64,000 nucleotides of DNA from Algoriphagus lutimaris (GTDB taxonomy: Bacteria; Bacteroidota; Bacteroidia; Cytophagales; Cyclobacteriaceae). Positions within the stretch are counted from its first letter, which is position 1. The number at the start of each line of letters is the position of its first letter. The position numbers and the translations under genes are program-made. The notes beneath the pieces were generated by a model, which was not told where the DNA came from, did no database searches, and saw only the letters and a program-made list of their open reading frames with translations. Shown in pieces: positions 16,625 through 24,349 of the stretch. The stretch covers positions 62,001 to 126,000 of the forward strand of contig NZ_JAFIDJ010000004.1 in assembly GCF_017051705.1 (NCBI RefSeq), read 5' to 3'.

Positions 16625-18733
16625 ATGGAAAAGCATTACAGATACCCAGGTACCAGACCTTTCCAAGAAGATGACCGCAATTTATTTTTCGGTCGAAATG
16701 AGGATATAAAAAAACTGACAGAACTTATTGTGCTCGAAAAGATGGTCGTGCTTTTCAGCAAATCAGGTTTTGGAAAATCCTCTTTGCTCAATGCAGGGGT
16801 AATTCCAAGGCTGAAAGAAGTAGAAAATTTTCAAACCTTAAACATAAGATTCAATGATCCAGAACGAAATCCTGTAGAATTACTGAGTTTCCATCTTGAA
16901 AACAAAAAAGGGCAAAACACCTTTCTGGATTCAAAATTCAATATTCTGGATGAGCTGCCGGATGACATTTCGGCGAAACTCTGGTACTACGCAAAGTCTA
17001 TCCAAATAGCCCAAAGAGATTCTATACCAATGGTCCTGATTTTCGATCAATTTGAGGAACTTTTTAATTATTCTCCCTCTCAGGTAAAAGACTTTGCCAG
17101 CGAGCTGGCCACATTGCTCAACCCAAATCTTCTTGTTTCTATCCGAAGCTTATTCAAACAAAAAATCGCTGCCTCCCGTGACTACTTTACCAAAGAGGAA
17201 ACTGATCTTTTACTGGAGCCCCTCAATCTGAAAGTGGTTTTTTCCCTTCGAAGCGATCGAATCAGTCTTCTTAATCAACTGAAAGATTCCATACCGGCTG
17301 TTTTTAAGAAAACTTATGAACTTCAGTCACTAAATGAAGCTCAAGCTAGAGAAGCACTCTTGGAACCGGCAGGAAAAGCAGGGGATTATGCCTCGCCCCA
17401 ATTCTACTTTTCTAAGGATGCCCAAGACCGTATTCTAAATAGCCTGATAGACAAAGAAAAAAAACGAATCGAGACCTTTCAACTTCAACTCATCTGTCAG
17501 CATGCGGAGGAAAAAATAATTCAGAAACAAAAGGACCATCCAAATTCCACCCATCTTGAATTGACTGCTGAGGAGCTGGGTAAACCAGAAGATCTTTTCG
17601 AGGAACATTATAATACAATCATTGGCAGTCTTCCTGAAGAATCCCAACATAAAGCCCGAATTCTGATTGAAGACAAATTAATCATAGGAGGCAATCGGGT
17701 TCCGCTTCCAGAATCTGTGATTATTACCGAGTACCAAATCCCAGAAGAGCTATTAAAGACCTTGGTCGATAAGCGATTGCTTCGATCAGAACCCAATACG
17801 GTGGGAGGAACCAGCTTTGAATTAAGTCATGATACTTTAGTCGATCCTATTCAGAAAACTGCAAAGATAAGAAGGGAAGAAGAAGCTAGAAAACAAGCTG
17901 AAATTGAAAGATTTGAAAAAGCAAAAATTAGAAGCAACCGTATAATTAAGGCTTTATTAGTAATTTCTATTTCCGGTCTTGTCTTAGCTGTATTTTTAGG
18001 GTATCAAGCTTTTTCCGCAAGTAATTTAGCTAATGCACAAAGAATTGAAGCGGAAACTCAAAGAATTGAAGCGGAAAAACAGAAAGAAATAGCCGAAGCT
18101 TCCAGAGAAGAGGCAATCCGAATCAAGCAGAGGGCAGATTTAAATAGGGAAATAGCAATTACCCAAAAAATGCTTGCAGATTCAGTAATTACTGAAACTA
18201 GAAGACAATTTGCCAATTACAAAGCTTTACTTCTAAAATCAACAGCGATAAATTTAATGGCAAAGAGTAAAAATACTGAGGCATTAAGAGTAGCAGAGGC
18301 AGCCTATGCTTCTGCTCTTCAAGCTAATCCTGAGATAAAGGAGGTTCTTTCAAATTTTTTACTTGCATCTTTTTTCTCTAACTACCTATCTCAGATTTTA
18401 AAATTTAATCAAAATACAGGGGACATCTTCTTAGCCTTCTCTTCAGATGGAAAATCTTTACTCGCCGGAAATGATGAAAATACAGAAATCCTTTGGAATC
18501 TGAATGGAAAGCAAAGCCAGACCCTTCAGGAACATGCTGACTCGGTTTCCTTTATCTCATTTACCTCTGACGGAACAGCTGTCCTTACCGGAAGTGGAGA
18601 TAGGACCGCTATTTTCATGAAAACAGCTTCAGGGATTTATGATTGGCTTCAAAGCCCAGAATGTCAAATCCGACAACTCACTGAAAAAGAAAAAAAGGAA
18701 TATTGGATAATTGTTGAAGAGGAAAAGAACTGA
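16625..18733 (+). CDS. STAND NTPase (nSTAND1-like) with membrane helix, coiled coil and short WD40 tail
   Basis: A 702-residue protein. YRYPGTRPFQEDDRNLFFGR (6-24) is the opening typical of nSTAND1 proteins. The P-loop is SKSGFGKSS (45-53, first glycine replaced by serine), Walker B is MVLIFDQFEELF (136-147), a sensor arginine region is FSLRSDR (206-212) and the domain ends with ELSHDTLVDPI (399-409). Next come a single membrane helix (about 439-461), a charged coiled coil (about 465-530), a helical stretch (530-595) and only about two WD40 blades (GDIFLAFSSDGKSLLAG, VSFISFTSDGTAVLTGSGD) before a final WLQSPECQIRQLTEKEKKEY segment. STAND proteins oligomerise on sensing a trigger; here the likely output is the SIR2-TIR partner just upstream. 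The blade count is far below a closed propeller. Confidence 0.82.
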   Translation: MEKHYRYPGTRPFQEDDRNLFFGRNEDIKKLTELIVLEKMVVLFSKSGFGKSSLLNAGVIPRLKEVENFQTLNIRFNDPERNPVELLSFHLENKKGQNTFLDSKFNILDELPDDISAKLWYYAKSIQIAQRDSIPMVLIFDQFEELFNYSPSQVKDFASELATLLNPNLLVSIRSLFKQKIAASRDYFTKEETDLLLEPLNLKVVFSLRSDRISLLNQLKDSIPAVFKKTYELQSLNEAQAREALLEPAGKAGDYASPQFYFSKDAQDRILNSLIDKEKKRIETFQLQLICQHAEEKIIQKQKDHPNSTHLELTAEELGKPEDLFEEHYNTIIGSLPEESQHKARILIEDKLIIGGNRVPLPESVIITEYQIPEELLKTLVDKRLLRSEPNTVGGTSFELSHDTLVDPIQKTAKIRREEEARKQAEIERFEKAKIRSNRIIKALLVISISGLVLAVFLGYQAFSASNLANAQRIEAETQRIEAEKQKEIAEASREEAIRIKQRADLNREIAITQKMLADSVITETRRQFANYKALLLKSTAINLMAKSKNTEALRVAEAAYASALQANPEIKEVLSNFLLASFFSNYLSQILKFNQNTGDIFLAFSSDGKSLLAGNDENTEILWNLNGKQSQTLQEHADSVSFISFTSDGTAVLTGSGDRTAIFMKTASGIYDWLQSPECQIRQLTEKEKKEYWIIVEEEKN
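18038..18077 (+). repeat. 21-bp direct repeat in the STAND coiled coil
   Basis: Two copies of CAAAGAATTGAAGCGGAAA lie 21 bases apart (18038 and 18059) and encode the repeated heptad QRIEAE[TK]. They are identical at DNA level over 19 bases, suggesting a recent in-frame duplication. Confidence 0.7.
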
Positions 18734-18794
18734 AAGGCAAATAAAAAATCTCCCTCTAACTAAAAAGTCAATCATAAAATCATTAGGAACTCAC

Positions 18795-19745
18795 ATGAAA
18801 TCGGTCACCGTCATAGGTTCAGGTATTATTGGATTGACTTCGGCCATCGCCTTGCAGGAAGCAGAATTTCAGGTGAAAATCATCGCGAAAGAACCTTTTC
18901 AGAAAAGCCTTTCACATAAGGTAGGTGCGATCTGGTTTCCTTTTGAAATTGCTCCCAAAGAAAAAACGAATGCCTGGGCTACGAACTCCTATACCCGGTA
19001 TTTGCAAGACCTGCCCTTTCCGTCAGGCGTTTCGATGATTCCATTTATCAATGCATACACCGAAGGTTCCAATACAGACTGGAAAGAACAATTACCAAAG
19101 GGAATTGTGCGGGAAGCAAAAAAAGAGGAATTACCCAATGGAATAGCTCAAGCTTTGCATGCGGAAGTACCTTTGGTAGAACCCGGAATCTATTTACCCT
19201 ATCTTTTCAATCAATTCCTTGCGAATGGAGGGCAGTTTGAATTAAAGAAGATTTCTTCCTTGAAGGAACTAGCGGAATTAGGTCAACTCGTTGTGAATTG
19301 TACAGGATTGGGAGCTAGAGAACTATGTCACGATAAGGAGCTCTACCCGATTCGTGGGCAGATTCTTCGTTGCGAAAAACTAAATGCCATTTCTTTTGCA
19401 GACCCAACCAAGAAAGGTGCTTTGCGCTATGTCATCAATCGGAGTTCGGATACCATCATAGGAGGAACAGATTATGAGCATGATTGGAACCCAGAAGTAG
19501 ACCCGGAGGATACCACTTTAATTCTTAACAGGTTAAAAGATTCTGGAATATCAGAAGCCCCTAAAATCCTCGATGAGTTGGTGGGTTTAAGACCCAAAAG
19601 AACAGCCGTTCGGTTTGAGTTTGACGCAGATCACCTTCACGTTTTTCATAATTATGGACATGGAGGAGCAGGATATACGGTGGCTTGGGGATGTGCGATA
19701 GAATTGTCGCAGGTTTTAAAAAGCAGCTACACTCCTAGTATTTAA
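18795..19745 (+). CDS. D-amino-acid oxidase family FAD enzyme
   Basis: The ATG at 18795 gives MKSVTVIGSGIIGLTSAIAL, an intact FAD-binding GxGxxG at the N-terminus. The frame is open back to a TTG at 18711 inside the STAND gene, but that would add a 28-residue basic tail before the fold. The 316-residue protein has family landmarks of D-amino-acid oxidase: VGAIWFPFEIAP, VNCTGLGARELC, YPIRGQILR, IIGGTDYEHDWNPEVDP, VGLRPKRTAVRFE and NYGHGGAGYTVAWG near the C-terminus. It should oxidise D-amino acids to 2-oxo acids with release of ammonia and peroxide. The next gene is a D-aminoacylase-like protein 53 bases away, which fits a shared D-amino-acid role, though the substrate is not shown. Confidence 0.85.
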   Translation: MKSVTVIGSGIIGLTSAIALQEAEFQVKIIAKEPFQKSLSHKVGAIWFPFEIAPKEKTNAWATNSYTRYLQDLPFPSGVSMIPFINAYTEGSNTDWKEQLPKGIVREAKKEELPNGIAQALHAEVPLVEPGIYLPYLFNQFLANGGQFELKKISSLKELAELGQLVVNCTGLGARELCHDKELYPIRGQILRCEKLNAISFADPTKKGALRYVINRSSDTIIGGTDYEHDWNPEVDPEDTTLILNRLKDSGISEAPKILDELVGLRPKRTAVRFEFDADHLHVFHNYGHGGAGYTVAWGCAIELSQVLKSSYTPSI

Positions 19746-19798
19746 AATCAAAGATGTTTTGCTAACTTAAAATTCACCTTTCCACTCAACCTTAAACC

Positions 19799-21478
19799 AT
19801 GAAAACTATCCTCAGTTTATTGGCAGGAATTATATTTTTTTCTGCATGTTCTTCTCCTCAAACCTATGACGTCTTAATTAAAAACGGACAAATCATGGAT
19901 GGCTCCGGCAGTTCATCCTATATAGGAGATGTAGGAATCAATGCCGATACCATTGCTGCCATAGGAGATCTCAAAGGAGCCAAAGGAGTCTTGGAAATCG
20001 ATGCAACTGGTCTAGTGGTCGCTCCTGGTTTTATCAATATGCTGAGTTGGGCGGTGGAATCCCTGATCGAAGATGGGAGGTCTATCAGTGGCATCAAACA
20101 AGGGGTCACGCTAGAGGTCTTTGGGGAAGGAAACTCCATGGGCCCTTTGAATGAAACTATGAAGGAAGAAGAACTGAAGGCCCAAGGAGATATCAAGTTC
20201 CCTATCAGTTGGACGACTCTCAGTGAATACCTGGATTTTTTGGTGGAAAAAGGCGTTTCCACCAACGTGGCATCTTTTATCGGTGCTACGACGGTTAGAA
20301 TCCATGAACTGGACTATCAGGACCGTGCTCCAAATCAGGAAGAATTAGAGGCCATGAAAAAATTGGTTCGACAAGCTATGGAAGAAGGCGCTATGGGAGT
20401 AGGATCTTCGTTGATTTATGCCCCGGCATTTTATGCCAGTACGGAAGAACTCATTGAATTATGCAAAGTGGCTTCAGAATACGATGGCATGTACATTTCC
20501 CATATGCGTAGTGAAGGGGGAAGATTGCTGGAAAGCTTGGATGAATTGATCCAGATTGCTGACGAGGCGGATATCCGGGCAGAAGTATACCACCTCAAAA
20601 TGAGTGGTCAAGATAATTGGAACAAATTTGATGCAGTAGTAGCCAAGATTGATTCTGCTAGAGCAGCTGGGTTGGAAATCACCACCGACATGTACAACTA
20701 CGTGGCGGGAGCCACAGGATTGGATGCTTCCATGCCCCCCTGGGTTCAGGAAGGAGGCTATGATAAATGGGCGGAACGTCTCCAAGACCCTGCCATTCGA
20801 AAACGCGTATTGAAAGAAATGACCACTCCAACCAATGAATGGGAAAGCCTGATGCAGGCGGTGGAAGGGCCTGATAAAATCATTTTAGTGGGTTTTAAGA
20901 ACGATAGTCTAAAATACCTGACTGGAAAAACCCTGGCAGAAGTAGCGGCCATGCGAAATCTTTCTCCGGAAGAAACCGCCATGGATTTGGTAGTTCAGGA
21001 TGGTAGCCGAGTGGGTACAATCTATTTCTTGATGTCGGAAGAAAATGTTAAAAAGCAGATCGCCCTTCCTTACATGAGTTTTGGTTCGGATGCAGGATCC
21101 TACTCCATCGAAGGAATATTTCTGAAGTCCAGCTATCATCCAAGGGCTTTTGGTAATTTCTCCAGATTACTAGGTAAGTATGTAAGAGAGGAGCAAGTAA
21201 TTCCTTTGGAAGAAGCCATTCACAAATTGACCACTTTGCCTGCCAATAATTTAAAAATCAAAAAAAGGGGCGCATTAAAAGAGGGATTCTTTGCTGATCT
21301 GGCAATTTTTGACCCAAATGAAATCCAGGATCATGCGACTTTCGAGGAACCTATGCAGTATGCAACGGGGATGGTACACGTATTCGTCAATGGAAACCAC
21401 GTGTTAAAAGACGGGGAGCATACAGGAGCTTTTCCAGGCCAGGTGGTGAAAGGACCAGGGTATCAAGGCAACAATTAA
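19799..21478 (+). CDS. D-aminoacylase-like amidohydrolase lipoprotein with altered metal-site motifs
   Basis: A 559-residue lipoprotein (FFSACSS, lipid Cys17) with N-acyl-D-amino-acid deacylase architecture: an N-terminal beta part (YDVLIKNGQIMDGSG), a barrel, and a return to the beta part (GFFADLAIFDPNEIQDHATF). The usual PGFIDxHxH reads PGFINMLSW (76-84), so both histidines are absent. The usual cysteine after GVTT is also missing (GVTLEVFGEGNSM). Later ligands are kept: YISHMRSEGG (H235), VYHLKMSG (H265) and FGSDAGSYS. A one-metal or otherwise altered site is likely. With the D-amino-acid oxidase just upstream it could release D-amino acids from N-acyl forms, but catalysis by the standard mechanism is doubtful. 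Confidence 0.8.
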   Translation: MKTILSLLAGIIFFSACSSPQTYDVLIKNGQIMDGSGSSSYIGDVGINADTIAAIGDLKGAKGVLEIDATGLVVAPGFINMLSWAVESLIEDGRSISGIKQGVTLEVFGEGNSMGPLNETMKEEELKAQGDIKFPISWTTLSEYLDFLVEKGVSTNVASFIGATTVRIHELDYQDRAPNQEELEAMKKLVRQAMEEGAMGVGSSLIYAPAFYASTEELIELCKVASEYDGMYISHMRSEGGRLLESLDELIQIADEADIRAEVYHLKMSGQDNWNKFDAVVAKIDSARAAGLEITTDMYNYVAGATGLDASMPPWVQEGGYDKWAERLQDPAIRKRVLKEMTTPTNEWESLMQAVEGPDKIILVGFKNDSLKYLTGKTLAEVAAMRNLSPEETAMDLVVQDGSRVGTIYFLMSEENVKKQIALPYMSFGSDAGSYSIEGIFLKSSYHPRAFGNFSRLLGKYVREEQVIPLEEAIHKLTTLPANNLKIKKRGALKEGFFADLAIFDPNEIQDHATFEEPMQYATGMVHVFVNGNHVLKDGEHTGAFPGQVVKGPGYQGNN

Positions 21479-21548
21479 AAAAACTTTCTCTTTCAAGCAT
21501 CTTTTTTCACTAAAACAGAACTTTCCAACCGAAATTCAAGTTCTAAAC

Positions 21549-21579
21549 TTGATCGTATTATCACGATTAATTAGTTTTG
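21549..21579 (+). promoter_or_regulatory. Promoter and ArsR operator of the arsR-arsM operon
   Basis: A Bacteroidota-type promoter is visible: TTG at 21549-21551, a 20-bp gap, then TAGTTTTG at 21572-21579, matching TAnnTTTG. Between the two boxes sits ATCGT-ATTATC-ACGAT (21552-21567), a perfect inverted repeat of the kind ArsR dimers bind. A repressor there would block polymerase directly. The arsR ATG is only 4 bases after the -7 box, so the transcript should have almost no leader. Confidence 0.55.
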
Positions 21580-21583
21580 AACC

Positions 21584-21913
21584 ATGGGACTCGCAAAAAC
21601 TGAAATATTCAACCAGCAACAAAATGAAATCGCTTCATTGGCCAAAGCACTAGGCCACCCCGCCAGAATCGCCATTCTGCAACATCTATTTAAAATCAAC
21701 GCTTGTGTTTGCGGGGATTTAGTAGAGGAAATAGGATTGGCGCAGGCTACCATTTCCCAACATCTGAAAGAATTAAAACAAATCGGACTCATCAAAGGAA
21801 ATGTAGAAGGCACCAGCGTTTGCTATTGTATTGACAAAGAGAAATGGTCAAAAATGAAAGGACTACTCTCAGAGTTTTTGAATCTAGACCTTCGTAATTC
21901 CACTTGTTGTTAA
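21584..21913 (+). CDS. arsR: ArsR family metalloid-responsive repressor
   Basis: A 109-residue winged-helix regulator. The DNA-binding part reads GLAQATISQHLKELKQIGLIKG. The helix just before it holds ACVCGDLVEEI with Cys41 and Cys43, matching the ELCVCDL metalloid site of classical ArsR, in which As(III) or Sb(III) binding releases DNA. Two more cysteines end the chain (STCC) and could act as a third ligand. The gene for an arsenite methyltransferase starts 23 bases later. A matching operator lies inside its own promoter, so it very likely represses itself and the methyltransferase until arsenite appears. Confidence 0.88.
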   Translation: MGLAKTEIFNQQQNEIASLAKALGHPARIAILQHLFKINACVCGDLVEEIGLAQATISQHLKELKQIGLIKGNVEGTSVCYCIDKEKWSKMKGLLSEFLNLDLRNSTCC

Positions 21914-21936
21914 GAACCCTTTAAGCATTATATATC

Positions 21937-22824
21937 ATGAACAAGGAACAAGAATTAAAAAACATCGTCAAAGAGCGATATGCAAAAATAGCAGAGCAAG
22001 GAAAAGCTGAAAATGCGGCTTCCTGCTGTGGTGCTACCACCCCATCCAATAAGATTTACAATATCATGATGGATGATTACTCTGAAACCGAAGGGTATTT
22101 AGAAGATGCGGATTTAGGCTTGGGCTGTGGCTTACCGACACAGTTTGCCAAGATTCAAAAAGGAGACACCGTGATTGATTTAGGTTCAGGTGCAGGAAAT
22201 GACTGCTTTGTAGCGAGGCATGAGGCAGGTGTGGAAGGTAAAGTGATCGGAATTGATTTTACGCCTATCATGATCCAAAAAGCCAGAGCCAATGCAGAGA
22301 AACTGGGCTACAACAATGTGGAATTTAGAGAAGGAGATATTGATAATATGCCTGTCAACGATGCCGTAGCCGACGTAATTGTTAGCAACTGTGTTTTGAA
22401 TCTAGTTCCAAATAAGCAAAAGGTAATTTCTGAAATCCACAGAGTTCTAAAACCAGGTGGACACTTTAGTATTTCTGATATTGTGTTGGTAGGTGATTTA
22501 CCTGAAGCATTGAGAGAAGATGCGGAAATGTATGCAGGATGTGTGGCAGGAGCGATTCAAAAATCCGAATACTTACAGTTCATTCAAGAACAAGGATTCC
22601 AAAACATCACGATCCAGAAGGAAAAACCAATTGTGATTCCAGATGATATTTTAAGCAAATACCTATCTGAGGAAGAGGTGAATGAATTCAACAAAGGAGC
22701 AACAGGAATTTTTAGTATTTCAGTATATGCAGAAAAGGCTGGAGCTAAATCCTCTAAACCCAAGTTTAAGCTTTCAGAGTTGCAATCCGGTTCTTGTTGT
22801 GAGCCAAGTTCAGGATGTTGTTAA
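21937..22824 (+). CDS. arsM: Arsenite S-adenosylmethionine methyltransferase
   Basis: The 295-residue enzyme has the SAM-binding motif VIDLGSGAGND (79-89) with the acidic residue at the end of the next strand (VIGIDFT). The conserved ArsM cysteines are all present: CC at 30-31, LGLGCGLP (C64), SNCVLNLVP (C152) and YAGCVAGA (C202), which bind and pass As(III) during methylation. The C-terminus is cysteine-rich (SCCEPSSGCC), common in bacterial ArsM and possibly used to capture arsenite. It acts in the cytoplasm, turning arsenite into methylated, partly volatile forms. It is co-transcribed with arsR and closed by a strong terminator. No arsenic pump is next to it unless the following MFS protein serves so. 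Confidence 0.9.
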   Translation: MNKEQELKNIVKERYAKIAEQGKAENAASCCGATTPSNKIYNIMMDDYSETEGYLEDADLGLGCGLPTQFAKIQKGDTVIDLGSGAGNDCFVARHEAGVEGKVIGIDFTPIMIQKARANAEKLGYNNVEFREGDIDNMPVNDAVADVIVSNCVLNLVPNKQKVISEIHRVLKPGGHFSISDIVLVGDLPEALREDAEMYAGCVAGAIQKSEYLQFIQEQGFQNITIQKEKPIVIPDDILSKYLSEEEVNEFNKGATGIFSISVYAEKAGAKSSKPKFKLSELQSGSCCEPSSGCC

Positions 22825-22830
22825 TATTTA

Positions 22831-22856
22831 TAGCCCATGGTTAAAACCATGGGCTA
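22831..22856 (+). terminator. Terminator of arsR-arsM; copy 1 of a palindromic repeat
   Basis: Arms TAGCCCATGGTT and AACCATGGGCTA pair perfectly around AA and are followed by seven T. A near-identical palindrome recurs at 26520-26545. Confidence 0.85.
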
Positions 22857-22971
22857 TTTTTTTCTTTTTCAACTTGCTGGAATCAAAAATTTTCAGCTAC
22901 TTTTCTACACTTTCAAAAGATTACTTGCTTCGGGTACTATAGAAAAGAGTCTTTTTTATCGCCAACTGAAT

Positions 22972-24153
22972 TTGAAAAACCGGATCCTTTTACTGATCAT
23001 CTATCTGGCATTTATCAGCCTTGGTTTACCGGATGCCCTGTTAGGCTCTGCTTGGCCAGCGATGTTTGAGTACTTAAAAGTACCTGTCTCATATGCAGGA
23101 ATAATTTCCATGATCGTAGCTGGCGGAACTGTTATTTCCAGTCTGTTTAGTGGCCATTTGATTCAGAAATTCGGGGAGGCAAAAGTCACTACTTTCAGTG
23201 TTTTCCTTACAGCACTTGCCTTGATGGGCTTTGCCTATTCCCACCATTTTATGTTCCTCTGTTTGTTGGCAATCCCTTTAGGTTTGGGGGCAGGAAGTGT
23301 AGATGCCGCGCTTAACAATTATGTAGCCCTGCATTACCAAGCAAAGCATATGAACTGGCTACACAGCTTTTGGGGGGTTGGTGCTGCGATAGGACCAATG
23401 ATCATGGCAAGTTATTTTGCAAAAGGAGGTCTTTGGACACAAGGTTACCATACAATTGCCTGGATTCAAATTGGCTTGGTCATCATTTTACTGCTTTCCT
23501 TGCCATTATGGGTTCGTTCGAAAGAGGATACTTCTGAAGAAAAAAAGGATTCAAAAAGCCTTTTCAGTTTGCTTAAAGCCATACCGGGATTGAAGCAAGC
23601 ATTGCTGATCTTCTTTTGCTATTGTACCATTGAGGCAAGTTTTGGATTATGGGGAGCTAGTTTTTTAGTTTTTGAAAAAGGCTTTCCAGTCGAGAAAGCA
23701 GCGAGATTGGTCTCACTTTATTATATCGGAATTGCGGCAGGAAGATTTCTTTCCGGATTCTTAACCCACTATTTCACCAACCGCCAATTAGTCTTTGCTG
23801 GCCAGGGTATTATAGGGATAGGGATCATTTTATTACTGCTTCCTTTCGAATCAGTTTTATTACCTGGCTTTCTGCTCATAGGCTTTGGATGTGCCCCCAT
23901 TTTCCCAAGTTTACTTCATGAAACTCCTGTGAATTTTGGTAAAAAACATTCTCAAAAAATCATGGGAATGCAAATGGCCAGCGCCTATGTTGGTATTACT
24001 CTGATGCCATTTGTTTTCGGCGAATTATCCACCTTTACCGGGTATTCATTTTTATTACCATTTCTGGGAGTGTTCCTGTTTGTAATGATAATTCTCACAA
24101 AAATGCTCCATCAAAAAACAGCTAAGATAAATTTGACTACTGAACATCATTAA
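22972..24153 (+). CDS. MFS permease of the sugar/fucose-permease-like type
   Basis: The protein has twelve hydrophobic helices. I choose the TTG at 22972 (MKNRILLLIIYLAFISLGLPDALLGSAWPAM, 393 residues). The frame also has an ATG at 22837, but it lies inside the arsM terminator stem and would add a 45-residue tail absent from this family. The opening SLGLPDALLGSAWPAMFEYL, the loop LIQKFGEAKVT and AASFLVFEKGFPVEKAARLVSLYY resemble the FucP-like group of proton-coupled symporters and exporters. The substrate is not evident. It follows the arsenic operon, but the terminator between argues for separate transcription. Confidence 0.75.
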   Translation: MKNRILLLIIYLAFISLGLPDALLGSAWPAMFEYLKVPVSYAGIISMIVAGGTVISSLFSGHLIQKFGEAKVTTFSVFLTALALMGFAYSHHFMFLCLLAIPLGLGAGSVDAALNNYVALHYQAKHMNWLHSFWGVGAAIGPMIMASYFAKGGLWTQGYHTIAWIQIGLVIILLLSLPLWVRSKEDTSEEKKDSKSLFSLLKAIPGLKQALLIFFCYCTIEASFGLWGASFLVFEKGFPVEKAARLVSLYYIGIAAGRFLSGFLTHYFTNRQLVFAGQGIIGIGIILLLLPFESVLLPGFLLIGFGCAPIFPSLLHETPVNFGKKHSQKIMGMQMASAYVGITLMPFVFGELSTFTGYSFLLPFLGVFLFVMIILTKMLHQKTAKINLTTEHH

Positions 24154-24179
24154 TCTTGCTGAATAGTTTCAAGCAGGAT
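24153..24179 (+). terminator. Weak hairpin after the MFS permease
   Basis: ATCTTGCTGAA and TTCAAGCAGGAT pair with one bulge and one mismatch across a four-base loop, starting at the stop codon. There is no good T tract. Confidence 0.3.
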
Positions 24180-24349
24180 CTTGGAGAAACCATTCGGTTT
24201 AACCAACTAATTATTGCCATACAGCCGTCCAAAATTGAGACTACAATACCCTTTAAAAAATCTAATTTCTTCATTCTGACACTTATCACCCTGTGTTTTT
24301 TAATCTGAAGATTTGAAGATATCTTGGGAGGTAACCTTTCAAAGTATCT

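Noticed and set aside
16625-18733. Intact WD40 sensor of normal length
   Set aside because: Only about two blade-like repeats can be seen in the last 110 residues.
22837-22971. An earlier ATG for the MFS permease
   Set aside because: It lies inside the arsM terminator stem, and the 45 extra residues have no counterpart in the transporter fold.
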